NCBI GenBank assembly: GCA_032622095.1
Contig: CP136062.1
Coordinates: forward strand, 225,384,578-225,448,577
Source: Siphonodentalium dalli
Taxonomy: Eukaryota > Mollusca > Scaphopoda > Gadilida > Siphonodentaliidae
DNA length: 64,000 bases
Reading direction: 5' to 3'
Shown here: positions 21,950-32,864 of the stretch, piece after piece
Layout of the letters: every line of letters starts with the position of its first letter
Numbering within the stretch: position 1 is the stretch's first letter
Notes under the pieces: generated by a model
The model's input: only the letters and a program-made list of their open reading frames with translations
What the model was told of the DNA's origin: nothing
Databases searched by the model: none
Position numbers and translations under genes: made by a program

Positions 21950-22165
21950 CAAGAGGGAAGTCGGTAGCCGAGAGGTATAGCGTACTGGTCTCTCTTGCTA
22001 GCGGACCGGGGATCGCAACCTGGTCACGGTATTATGACAAAAATCAGAACTCGGTCAGATACCAAGTTTGTCAGCCTGAAAAGTCTACAGATACAGATTC
22101 ACCACAATACGTCCCCATTTATTTACCCAGAATGCATCAAAATAAAAAAACTAAGAGATAGAATA
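21950..22165 (+). repeat. tRNA-headed SINE-like insertion
   Basis: A box: tagccgagagg, a full match to TRGYNNARNNG. B box: ggatcgcaacc, one base off the usual GGWTCRANNCC. Spacing is close to that of a tRNA gene. The downstream body (about 120 bp, ending in an A-rich aataaaaaaactaagagata) fits a SINE. It is not a functional tRNA gene because a complete cloverleaf could not be drawn. Confidence 0.55.
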
Positions 22166-22763
22166 TTCCCCTTCCATCGAGGATAATTGACCGGCAGTAC
22201 AGACCATCACAGAACACATGTCGGTACCTCGACAAAAACAATATTTTCACAGATTATTCGACCGGATTAGTTGATAATACAATGTTTTTGGAGCTTCCTT
22301 TTTCAAATGGTATATAACATCTAATGTGATCTGGTGATTCGAAAATTAAGTGGGCCTTTAACTATTAGATAGCATCAAAGAAAGGTCCCGTAATAAAGTC
22401 TAATATACCTAACGTTACACTTTCCAAACTGTACGATATAATAAATACTCAAAATACATAAAACAGCATACATGTATATAGTATAGATACCATGCATATA
22501 ACTTTCTTCGACGGAAACATAACACTTGATGAAATTGTTGACAAGAATTGTGTTTGTTATATTAATTTATTTATGTATTGCTTATTTTTGTTTATCACAT
22601 AATTAACCCACAAAACCAACTTCATAATTATTGGTAAGACACACGTGTAACATTAACACGTGCGATGACGTCACGCCGTTCTTTAAATGACTTGTGATCG
22701 CTGAAGTTTATGATTGTTGTTTTCGATGAATACTTCTCGTTTATTTGATCATGTGATAAAAGG

Positions 22764-22910
22764 TATCTCAAACTGGTTCTATTTTATACGTAATTTATCA
22801 ACCTCGTTCACTAAATTCTATTTGAGCCTCGGTAAACCTCGGCTCAATCGAATTTAGTGAACTCGGTTGATAAATTCCGTATAAAATAGAAACTCTTGTG
22901 AGATCCTCTA
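22764..22910 (+). repeat. Palindrome of about 145 bp
   Basis: Arms ggttctattttatacgtaat plus ttatcaacctcgttcactaa and their inverse, with a loop around gcctcggtaaacctcggc. Intron 2. May form a cruciform or an RNA hairpin. Confidence 0.85.
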
Positions 22911-24042
22911 TATGTCCTATATATGATACACATCTATATCTGGCAACTGCTCATTGGGGTGTTTTTCAATAAATTCTTGTATCTGGTATAACTTATTATA
23001 TAAATTGAGAATGTAATTTGACCGCACTGATTTATATGTTGTATCCATTGTAATTTGGCAGGCGCCATGCTTGTAATCTTATATATCGTTTGCTTCAATC
23101 AAAATGATCTTATCATAACAATATTGATTGGTGTATTACACTCTACAACAATACGTACACAGCATGTAATATAATATATCACTGACACGGTTAAATCCCG
23201 GTGGGGTATATATAAAGAGTATAATCACTTGATTGAACTGGTGATTGAACTGGAGACATGAACTGGAGACATGAACTGGTGATTGAACTGGTGACATGAA
23301 CTAATTCATGAGAGGCAGGGACGTTGAACAAACAATTCAATTCAATTCAGTTTAGTCTGTTCGTCAATAATAGACATTATAGATGTGTATACGTAAATTC
23401 AATATATATGGTCCTTACAGGTATAAATGTATATGTATGACATAAAAATAGGAATGGGGTGGTTGATATTCGTTAGTCACACTGTTTCAGTTCGACAGGC
23501 TGGTGGTAGTAAGCCTCGTGGGGACCTAAATATTTCAAGGACCTTCTTAACAAATACTAACACGTTTTTAAGTGTCTTACAATTTCGGGAGTTAAATAGA
23601 GCGGCTAGTTTATAAGTGTTAGGTCGCTGGTAGTAGTAACGTTTCAGATATTTTATTCTAAGTTCGCTATAAGTGCCCTACACTTCAGTGCCATGTGTTA
23701 TTCATCGCCGATTTCAAGATTATATCATTCTTGTATGTATATGTCACGTGGTTTATCGGTAGTTGTGCGATTGACGCTTTGCAAGCTTACTATATATATA
23801 GTACGCGTTGGTTGGTTCAGACACTACTCGTACCTAGGCAGTTAACACGAGAGTGTTTGACAAAATAGTCCCCGCATCGAATGATAAAGTGACATAATTC
23901 ACTAGTGAATTTATCGTTTTAATATAACTCGAGCAATCAAGGTAAATCACACAGAGGAATGTAATAAGAGATGTTTAATCCTTTCTCGCTGACAATTTAT
24001 GTGGCCGAGTAACAGCCGACAAGAAGACGATCTCGAACCAAA
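22911..24042. other. Intronic DNA; short GAACTGG repeat at 23233-23310
   Basis: Contains a small tandem repeat of tgattgaactggtgacatga type. Otherwise unique, with no exon found on the minus strand. Confidence 0.45.
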
Positions 24043-24294
24043 TAGCGGATGAAGATTGATAACTCTAAAATCAAGTGGCTTTTGTGTGTCAGATATTTGA
24101 CAAACCGGCAAAATTTCGTTGAACAAAATGATAAATAACAGGTTTTGGGCAATTATATACTATAGTTGACTGTGCATAGCCATTATTTGTGGACAGTTAC
24201 TCGATTCTGGTAACTAAAGCGGCATTTAAAACAATGTTGTTGTTGTTGTTGGAATCCGATGATATGGGGACCATCGAATCGGATTGAGTACCTT
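24043..24294 (-). mobile_element. Family Q MITE, partial copy
   Basis: Ends with cggattgagtacct, preceded by gttgttgttgttggaatccg and gataactctaaaatcaagtg. This is the reverse-oriented half of the 13547 copy. The other terminus is missing. Confidence 0.65.
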
Positions 24295-24571
24295 TGAGCT
24301 ACAGAAGGAGTCCTATTTATTGAGGGAAATGTTCAGATAATGAGTTCAATAAACGATGGTAGTTTGTTGAACTTATTAACTGAACATTTCCTATTGGATA
24401 ACTACTCGTCAATGCTGCAATACATATAACGGGTTCAGTCATATGATATTCACCTCTCCGCGACACTTCTATCAAAGTATTACAAAGTATTCTCTGATCC
24501 AATATTAATATAGCATTACAGGATATTGAGAAAATAGAGTATGTACAAGTAGCATATCTCATAACATGTAT

Positions 24572-25105
24572 TTCGTTCTCATATTATATCATTTGACTGG
24601 ACGACTGTTGGGTGGGGATTTCGTTCTCATATTATATCATTTGACTGGACGACTGTTGGGTGGGGATTTCGTTCTCATATTATATCATTTGACTGGACGA
24701 CTGTTGGGTGGGGATTTCGTTCTCATATTATATCATTTGACTGGACGACTGTTGGTGGGGATTTCGTTCCCATATTATATCATTTGACTGGACGACTGTT
24801 GGGTGGGGATTTCGTTCTCATATTATATCATTTGACTGGACGACTGTTGGGTGGGGATTTCGTTCCCATATTATATCATTTGACTGGACGACTGTTGGGT
24901 GGGGATTTCGTTCTCATATTATATCATTTGACTGGACGACTGTTGGGTGGGGATTTCGTTCTCATATTATATCATTTGACTGGACGACTGTTAGGTGGGG
25001 ATTTCGTTCCCATATTATATCATTTGACTGGACGACTGTTGGGTGGGGATTTCGTTCTCATATTATATCATTTGACTGGACGACTGTTGGGTGGGGATTT
25101 CGTTC
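24572..25105 (+). repeat. 48-bp minisatellite, about 11 copies
   Basis: The unit gatttcgttctcatattata, then tcatttgactggacgactgt, then tgggtggg is nearly invariant; some units have ttcccata. The unit length is divisible by three, so two long spurious ORFs (16-residue repeat) appear. They are separated only because one unit near 24750 lacks a single G. Intron 2, about 200 bp from exon 2. Confidence 0.97.
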
Positions 25106-25148
25106 GCACGGTGGTTGAAAATAAATTATATATACTCACCATGGATAT

Positions 25149-25275
25149 AGTGTGTCTGATAATTCCAGAATGAGGTCCACAGAGGGTGAAGTTGGTGACG
25201 CTATAACCAACTGTGTGGGATAGCATATTATAACTAAATCCACCCTCTCTGGGGACCTCATTCTGCAAATGTCAG
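25149..25275 (+). repeat. Short palindromic element (copy a)
   Basis: Arms gtgtgtctgataattccaga, atgaggtcc and agagggtgaa pair with ccaccctctctggggacctc, attctg and gtcagacacac. Two relatives follow at 25535 and 25820. It ends about 30 bp from the exon 2 donor. Confidence 0.8.
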
Positions 25276-25303
25276 ACACACTATGTCCAGGCTTGATACT
25301 CAC

Positions 25304-25388
25304 GATGTTACATCGAAGGAGTGCGAGGTTATCGCATCCATTCCTTTGAGAAATCGGTTCAGATCTCTGTCATTTATCCATTTAAAGA
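25304..25388 (-). CDS. Exon 2 of TULIP/BPI-like secreted protein gene
   Basis: An 85-nt minus-strand exon with acceptor atttctgtttcag and donor TC|gtgagt. It begins with TC, which completes the codon started by the last G of exon 1 (giving Val), has 27 open codons, and ends with TC for exon 3. The product is FKWINDRDLNRFLKGMDAIT followed by SHSFDVT. A basic/amphipathic stretch followed by FDVT fits the first helix and strand of BPI-like N-terminal domains. The plus-strand ORF over the same place (25283-25549) is treated as a shadow. Skipping this exon would shift the frame, since 85 is not a multiple of 3. Confidence 0.83.
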
Positions 25389-25534
25389 CTGAAACAGAAA
25401 TTATTGGTATGTATAATATCGAAGTCGTTATCGTTAGGCCAAAGAAAAAATATATTTGGTACACCAAGCTTAACAGTTATTATAAATTTCCAACCTACCA
25501 CCTCTCAAAGTCAGGCCTGCAAAAAGTGTGCCTG

Positions 25535-25640
25535 TCATTTGCAGAATGAGGTCCCCAGCGGGTGAATTTAGTAATGCTATCCCATACAGCGGGCTATCAT
25601 CACCAAATTCACCCTCTTGTGACCTTATTGTGCTTAGGCC
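25535..25640 (+). repeat. Short palindromic element (copy b)
   Basis: gcagaatgaggtccccagcg plus ggtgaattta pairs with caaattcaccctcttgtgac plus cttattgtgc. Relative of the 25149 element, with a more decayed right arm. Confidence 0.75.
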
Positions 25641-25819
25641 TCATTTTCTGGGAAGTATCTATAATAGTCTCAAATAAACATTGTTTGTAGTTACGTTTTC
25701 CCTTCTAGGAAGTTTCTATATCCCCAAATTTGCAAAAGATAAAATATTGTTGGACATCACTAACTTCAACTGGGGAACTTTAATCTGATGCCAGGTCTCC
25801 CATAGCAGTTGAGGACTAA

Positions 25820-25935
25820 GCAGAATGAGGTTCCCAGAGGGTAAATTTGGTTATGCTAGCCCGATGGGCGGGATAGCATCACTAAATTTACCCTCCGGAG
25901 ACCTCATTCTGCAAATGACAGACACACTATTTGCA
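25820..25935 (+). repeat. Short palindromic element (copy c)
   Basis: agcagaatgaggttcccaga plus gggtaaattt pairs with aaatttaccctccggagacc plus tcattctgca; the loop has gcccgatgggcggg. A flanking gacagacacacta is shared with copy a. Confidence 0.8.
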
Positions 25936-26019
25936 GGTTTGCCCAAGGTTTGAACATTTCCAACTGATGTTCATTTAAATCCAAAAGTAATATGCGACTG
26001 TTGGTCTATATAACAACAA

Positions 26020-27865
26020 CAAATTTCCCACTAATTACTGATTACTAATTTCCCACTAATTACTGATTATTAATTGCCCACTAATTAATGACTACTAATT
26101 CCCCACTAATGACTGATTACTAAATACTAATTCCCCAATAATTACTGATTACTAATTACTAATGCCCCACTAATTAATGACTACTAATTACTAATTCCCC
26201 ACTAATTAATGACTACTAATTACTAATTCCCCACTAATTTCCCACAAAACACATATTACTAATTAATAATTTCCCACTAATTACTGATTAAAAATTATTA
26301 ATTTCCCAGTAATGTCTTATTACTAATTACACGTTTACCACTAATTACTCATTTCCCATTGATTACTAATTCCCCACAAATTACTGATTACTAATTACTA
26401 ATTTCCAACTAAATACTAATTACTAATTTCCCACTAATTACTGATTACTAATTCCCCACTAATTACTGATTAGTAGTTACTAATTCCTACTAATAAATGA
26501 TTAGTAATTACTAATTCCCCACTAATTACTAATTTCCCACAAAACATTGATTACTAATTACTAATGTCCCACTAATTACTGATTAATAATTAAAAATTTC
26601 CCACTGTTTACTAATTACCAATTTACCACTAATTACTAATTACTAATCTACCACTAATTACTTATTACTAATTTCCCACTAATTACTGATTACTACTTCC
26701 CCAATAATTGCTTATTACTAATTTCCCACTAAATCTTAATACTAATTACACATTTCCCACTAATTACTAATTTCCCACTAAATACTGATTACTAATATTC
26801 CACTAATTACTAATTCCCACTAATTACTAATTTATAATTTCCCACTGATTACTGATTACTAATTCCCCACTAATTACTGACTACTACTTCCCCAATAATT
26901 GCTTATTACTAATTTCCCACTAAATCTTAATACTAATCACACATTTCCCACTAATTACTAATTTCCCACTAAATACTGATTACTAATATTCCACTAATTA
27001 CTAATTCCCACTAATTACTAATTTATAATTTCCCACAGATTACTAATTCCCCACTAATTACTAATTTTCCTCAAAATCCTTATTACTAATTACTGATTTC
27101 CCACTAATTACCGATTAATACTTATGAATTTCCCGCTAATTACTGATTACTAATTTCCCACTAATTACTTATTAGTAATTACTAATTCCCATTAATTACT
27201 GATTACTCAACTAATTATTGATTACTAATTACACATTTCCCACTAATTCTTGATTACTAATTCCCCACTAGTTACTGATTTCTAATTTCCCACTAATTAC
27301 GGATTACTAATTCCCACTAAATAATAATTACACATTTCCCACTAATTACTAATTTCCCACTAAATACTGATAACTAATTTCCCACTAATTACTAATTCCC
27401 ACTAATTACTGATTACTAATTTCCCACTAATTACTGATTACTAATTCCCCACTAATTACTGATTACTATTTTCCCACTAATTACTGATTCCCCACTAATT
27501 ACTAATTTTCCACAAAATCCTTGTAACTAATTACTAATTTCCCACTAATTACCGATTAATATTTACGAATTTCCCGATAATTACTGATTACTAATTTCCT
27601 ACTAATTACTTATTACAAATTACCACTAATTACTAATCATAATTTCCCACTAATTATTGACTACTAATTACACATTTCCCACTAATTCTTGATTACTAAT
27701 TACTGATTCCCCATTAGTTACTGATTACTAATTACTAATATGCCACTAATTACTTATTACTAATTTCCCACTAATTACTCATTACTAATTTCCCACTAAT
27801 TACAAATTTCCCACTGATTACTTATTACTAAATACTAATTTCCCACTAATTACTGCTTCGGAAAT
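26020..27865 (+). repeat. AT-rich degenerate tandem array (CTAATTACTGATTACTAATT)
   Basis: About 1.85 kb composed almost only of the words cccactaattactgattact and aattccccactaattactga in varying order, with deletions and duplications. There is no fixed period; 8- and 24- to 26-base steps dominate. Intron 1. Confidence 0.95.
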
Positions 27866-28137
27866 CAATATTTATATGAGTACAATTTCATCCTATTTAT
27901 GTGTGTGAAATTCCCAACTTACGTTGTGTCAGGCATGACATTTCCAAACAAAGTTGGGGTGAGACACCCCCCTCCATGACGCCATGCCCCTAAATTGTCA
28001 GAGTTCACGACCTTTAGTTGCAACCATATACCAAATCCAATTTCATAAATTTGAATTGCCTTTGAAAAAGGTTGGAACTCAATGTGACATAAACTATATA
28101 GACCTACATAATATACAAAAGAATATCGTTTTCTTGA

Positions 28138-30335
28138 AAGCCCACTTAATGTTCGAATCACATTATATACAACATATTCTATATTAGACACCATTTATAA
28201 AGAGGTGTTACTGTGAGCAGGCTTTTTTGTCGGGGTACGGCCGTGTGTTCTGAGTGGTTATGTGCTTAATTTTGATATTGACTCTACTGCCAGTCTACTA
28301 TTCTCAATGGAAGGGGAATAAATCTATCTCCTAGTTTTTATTTGTTTTATGCAGTTTGTGTAAATAAAGGGGATGTTTTGGGTGAATCTGAGAATCTCTA
28401 TCACTTTGTGAACACTCCTGGACCACACCTGTTCTATATTCTGGTGAAATATATTAATAACACTGACTATATATATATAAATAATCAGGGACTCAAACAT
28501 TAATTGGACCTCTAATAACACTGACTCTGTATATAAATAATCGGGGACTCAAACATTAAGTGGGCCTTTAATAACACTGACTCTGTATATAAATAATCGG
28601 GGACTCAAACATTAAGTGGGCCTTTAATAACACTGACTCTGTATATAAATAATCAGGGACTCAAACATTAAGTGGGCCTTTAATAACACAGACTCTGTAT
28701 ATGAATAATCAGGGACTCAAACATTAAGTGGGCCGTTAATAACACTGACTCTGTATATAAATAATCGAGGACTCAAACATTAAATGAGCCTTTAATAACA
28801 CTGACTATGTATATAAATAATCGGGACTCAAAAACATTAATTGGCCCTTTAATAACACTGACTCTGTATATAAATAATCGGGGACTCAAACATTAAGTGG
28901 GCCTTTAATAACACTGATTCTGTATATAAATAATCAGAGACTCAAACATTAAGTGGGCCTTTAATAACACTGACTCTGTATATAAATAATCAGGGACTCA
29001 AACATTAAGTTGGTTTTTAATAACACTGACTCTGTATATAAATAATCAGAGACTCAAACATTAAGTGGGCCTTTAATAACACTGACTCTGTATATAAATA
29101 ATCGGGGACTCAAACATTAAGTGGGCCTTTAATAACACTGACTCTGTATATAAATAATCGGGGACTCAAACATTAAGTGGGCCTTCAATAACACTGATTC
29201 TGTATATAAATAATCAGAGACTCAAACATTAAGTTGGTCTTTAATAACACTGACTCTGTATATAAATAATCAGGGACTCAAACATTAAGTGGGCCTTTAA
29301 TAACACTGATTCTGTATATAAATAATCGGGGACTCAAACATTAAGTGAACCTTTAATAACACTGACTCTGTATATAAATAATCGGGCACTCAAACATTAA
29401 GTGGGCCTTTAATAACACTGACTATGTATAGAAATAATCAGGGACTCAAACATTAAGTGGGCCTTTAATAACACTGACTCTGTATATAAATAATCGGGGA
29501 CTCAAACATTAAGTGGACCTTTAAAAACACTGACTCTGTATAGTAATAATCGGGGACTCAAACATTAAATGGGCCTTTAATAACACTGACTCTGAAAATA
29601 AATAATCGGGGACTCAAACATTAAGTGACCCTTTAATAACATTGACTCTGTATATAAATAATCAGAGACTCAAACATTAAGTGGGCCTTTAATAACACTG
29701 ACTCTGTATATAAATAATCAGGGACTCAAACATTAAGTGGGCCTTTAATAACACTGACTCTGTATAGTAATAATCGGGGACTCAAACATTAAGTGGGCCT
29801 TTAATAACACTGACTCTGTATAGTAATAATCGGGGACTCAAACATTAAGTGGGCCTTTAATAACACTGACTCTGTATAGTAATAATCGGGAACTCAAACA
29901 TTAAATGAGCCTTTAATAACACTGACTCTGTATATAAATAATCAGGGACTCAAACATTAAGTGAGCCTTTAATAACACTGACTCTGTATATAAATAATCG
30001 GGGACTCAGAGATTAAGTGGGCCTTTAATAACACTGACTCTGTATATAAATAATCAGGGACTCAAACATTAAGTGAGCCTTTAATAACACTGACTCTGTA
30101 TATAAATAATCGGGGACTCAGAGATTAAGTGGGCCTTTAATAACACTGACTCTGTATAGTAATAATCGGGGACTCAAACATTAAGTGGGCCTTTAATAAC
30201 ACTGACTCTGTATAGTAATAATCGGGGACTCAAACATTAAGTGGGCCTTTAATAACATTGACTCTGTATAGTAATAATCGGGAACTCAAACATTAAATGG
30301 GCCTTCAATCGGGGACTCAAACATTAAATGGGCCT
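28138..30335 (-). mobile_element. Family R MITE E4 with expanded terminal array, reverse orientation
   Basis: The left end aaagcccacttaatgttcga is a family R terminus (flank degraded); the right end tgggcct is followed by TTAA at 30336-30339. A short interior (28180-28470) has tattctcaatggaaggggaa, as in E2. The remaining 1.87 kb is the 56-bp array. It is the mirror image of E3 in the other intron flanking exon 2. Confidence 0.8.
28470..30335 (-). repeat. 56-bp tandem array, about 33 copies, inverse of the 20.7-kb array
   Basis: The unit on the plus strand is taataacactgactctgtat, then ataaataatcggggactcaa, then acattaagtgggcctt. Subfamilies differ by atatg/atagt/atata and by cggggac/cagggac/cagagac. 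Adjacent units often share the same variant, which indicates local duplication. Confidence 0.95.
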
Positions 30336-30634
30336 TTAAGTGGTAAATAGTTTATTGCGATATTGACTCACAAAAGTCACACAAAACATGCAATCTCGAG
30401 CTGGGGAGCCCACCCAAAATGTGAATTAGATTATTGAGGTACAAGCATTAACAAAGAAATATATTCCCTGCCTTAGTTATTTGTTCACAATAAAGTTCCC
30501 TGTAGGAACGGGTCAGAACTTTATAAAGTTCCAAGGGTGTGTACTGGTTGAATATATGAGAGTAGAGATTCATGACATGAGCTACCATTTAGTATATATA
30601 AAAAGGGTTATATAGTTACGATTATTCCACTCAC

Positions 30635-30755
30635 CTTGTTTGAAAACGCCTGTGTGTAGCTTATACACTAAGAAATCATTTTTGGTGCTCGAGCCCATTG
30701 TTCCACCAAAACTCATTATCCCAAGTACAACTAGGAAAAAAAGTGTACGTTCCAT
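30635..30755 (-). CDS. Exon 1 (start, signal peptide) of TULIP/BPI-like secreted protein gene
   Basis: Minus-strand ATG at 30755-30753 with an in-frame TAA three codons upstream and a G at +4. The product begins MERTLFFLVVLGIMSFGGTM, a short basic n-region followed by a hydrophobic core. This is a classical secretion signal with likely cleavage near residues 18-22. Residues then run to VYKLHTGVFKQ. The exon is 121 nt (40 codons plus G) and ends at a textbook donor, CAAG|gtgagt. A TA-rich ttttatattg lies about 85 bp upstream of the ATG and could be a weak TATA element. Intron 1 (5.2 kb) holds E4 and the AT-rich array. Expression would be secretory; the ligand is unknown. Confidence 0.85.
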
Positions 30756-30859
30756 TCTATATTATACAAGTATTCCAGGTCTTCAAGTATTATAGGTAAC
30801 AGTGTCCTGTAACGAACGAGTCCTAATATTCTCACACAATATAAAACCTGTGTGTTTTC

Positions 30860-31560
30860 TGTATCTCAAAACGTAGGTCTATATCGTCGTTTTTGTCGTG
30901 AAAAAATCCGAGTGATTCGAGTTGTTTACAGTCTGTGGTTTATATTGCAGACGATACAGTCTGATCCAAATTAAATGATTGGTTTTCTAAAAATCACAAC
31001 ATAAGATCCTACTAGGAAGTAATGTAACAAAGACACTATAACGGTAGTCTTTTCAAAGCCATTCAGCCTTGGTTGATAGCTCTACTTACTGTAATACCCA
31101 TAGATTTGGAGAGGGGAACCCCCTTGTTGTGAAACTGCATTTAAATGAACAATGACCTGAACGTGTCATAATAATTCCAGGAACAAACACTCGGAATTTA
31201 ACGCACAGGGCGACCATAAAGTCCTCAGTGTCGAAAGAAGAGTTTATAATATGTGCTCCCATTCAAGCATTATTCAACACTGAACAATGTGTGCAAAAGA
31301 TCTGATATCAACCCTTTAAATGACGACATCGTCCATAAGTCGATCTAGGGTGAAGGGACTTGCACACTGAAGTCCGAACATCCTACCCGGCCTTCAGCCG
31401 GAAACGACCCGACAACATGAGTCAACACTCTCACTATACACACGCTGCATGTAACAGGGTGTGTGTTCGGGGAAAATAATGCAATCATTTCACACTCCAC
31501 CCAGTTTATGCAGTTAACGCCTACCTCTACAATCAGTGAAGTTAATCATGTGATGCTGAC
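30860..31560. other. Upstream region of the TULIP-like gene, no second gene seen
   Basis: Unique DNA between exon 1 and the retrotransposon end. It may hold the promoter. No clear regulatory motif beyond the TA-rich box near 30840. Confidence 0.4.
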
Positions 31561-31564
31561 TGTT

Positions 31565-31603
31565 AAATACAAAAGTTGAAATACATAAAGGTGGACGACA
31601 AAA
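31565..31603 (-). repeat. B2 repeat of the left Ngaro-like element
   Basis: aatacaaaagttgaaataca followed by taaaggtggacgacaaaac; the same 39 bp occurs as B1 at 32339-32377 with one or two differences. It marks the outer 3' limit of the element. The right copy lacks it. Confidence 0.75.
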
Positions 31604-31839
31604 CCGAAAATGAGATAGTGTGCGATACAAGCGTGACACCAACTCCTATCACAGAATGTAATGAACAAAAATTGGCCCCAAAAGGAAAAGTTGACATTAT
31701 GAAAATATGATAGATGCTGGTGAGGTGCAGGGTGTATATAGTGAGTGATGCAAGCGCAATCACTAACCCCATAATAAGTCCCTGGATCAACGGATGAGGG
31801 GAAATGCAATATCGGAGGTTGGATGGGGAGGTGGTGGGT

Positions 31840-32196
31840 AATGAGAATAATGGGCTCTTTTCTGCTGCTGAACGATGTTTTGGTGGAATTCTGTCAGGCT
31901 GATATTCGCAGAAAAGAGGCCGTATCCATACGCCTGTCTCTCTCCTCGAGTAATGTAGTCCGACGCGCAAAATATTTCCTTTTCAAAACACGAAATCTAA
32001 TGTTTTATAATCATCATATTGAAGTTTTATTTCCTAAACTATTTGCTATCGAACTCAAGCGACTAAAATATGTCATGACCATTAATTTTTATAAATCGAA
32101 ACTAAGAAACTAAAATTCTTATTCCATAACTGCTCAAAATAGACGGGACGGATTCACAAAAGACTAATGCCGGCGATTTGCCATCATTACTCGCAT
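31840..32196 (-). repeat. A2 repeat of the left Ngaro-like element
   Basis: About 357 bp, nearly identical to A1 (46658-47594 less its MITE). Ends atgcgagtaatga(t/g)gg and cccattattctcat. It contains gagttcgatagcaaatagtt and atcgttcagcagcagaaaag. Confidence 0.85.
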
Positions 32197-32338
32197 TTAT
32201 GAACCCCGCCCATTGGATAATAAGGTGAATTTAGAAACAATGGTTTACGGATGGACTCTGTTTTAATTTATATGATTTTAAAATTTTAACATGATTTTTT
32301 CCCAACTCAAACAGAGTAAAAAAATGTAACAATATAGT

Positions 32339-32377
32339 AATACAAAAGTTGAAATACATAAAGGTGTACGACAAAAC
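32339..32377 (-). repeat. B1 repeat of the left Ngaro-like element
   Basis: Second copy of the 39-bp B sequence, just inside A2, as required for the split direct repeat arrangement. It differs from B2 at gtgtacg/gtggacg. Confidence 0.75.
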
Positions 32378-32864
32378 TGCCACAGTTGAAGCGGATCAAA
32401 CCTCTACCTTTTGTTTATCTTTGCTTTGATTCACTTCAACGCGGCCACCCAAGGAGCGAGACATGGAACTATAAGATCAGAGAATACATCCGGGATATTT
32501 TGTATATAATGTGATTAAAATATAAAAATTTGGACACAATGGCAAGGGTAATAATCTCCATTGAGCTGATTAAAGTGATATGAATAAAATGATAAAAAGA
32601 AAAGAAAGATGAGGAAAACAAATGGGTGGGGTATCCACCCCGACTGAGGTATGTTGACCAGAAAGAAAAACCCCTAAACATCACGACGCCCATGCCTTGT
32701 CGAAGGTGTAGGATCTTCCTTTCAGCGGTCCGTATGATCATACGTGATGAAAGAAGACAAGGCAAATAAGCCAAACCACCGAAAGACAAGTTTCTGCATC
32801 CCAATTGACGCCCATGCCAAGTCCGAGAAGCAGAGACCTCCCTTTCTGTTGGATTTCGTGGGCA

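Larger units (their letters stand above)
20702..22357 (+). mobile_element. Family R MITE E3 whose left terminus has become a tandem array
   Basis: TTAA at 20698-20701 and 22358-22361 bound the whole 1.66-kb unit. The right end (gaaaattaagtgggcct) and adjacent interior (caatgttttttggag-like block, tcaaatggtatataaca) are an ordinary family R half-element. The left side is about 20 repeats of the terminal 56 bp. A tRNA-headed SINE-like piece sits between array and right half. Intron 2 of the TULIP-like gene. Confidence 0.8.

Noticed and set aside
24566-25173. Two ORFs with a 16-residue repeat (LILYHLTGRLLGGDFV)
   Set aside because: Artefact of a 48-bp minisatellite. The break between them is one missing base in one repeat.
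25283-25549. 88-residue plus-strand ORF
   Set aside because: It overlaps exon 2 of the minus-strand gene, which has splice sites and phase agreement; the plus frame has none and no domain.
31563-31970. ORFs across A2 (and 62156-62533)
   Set aside because: They are translations of the terminal repeats of the Ngaro-like element, duplicated in A1 and A2, and differ in frame between copies.
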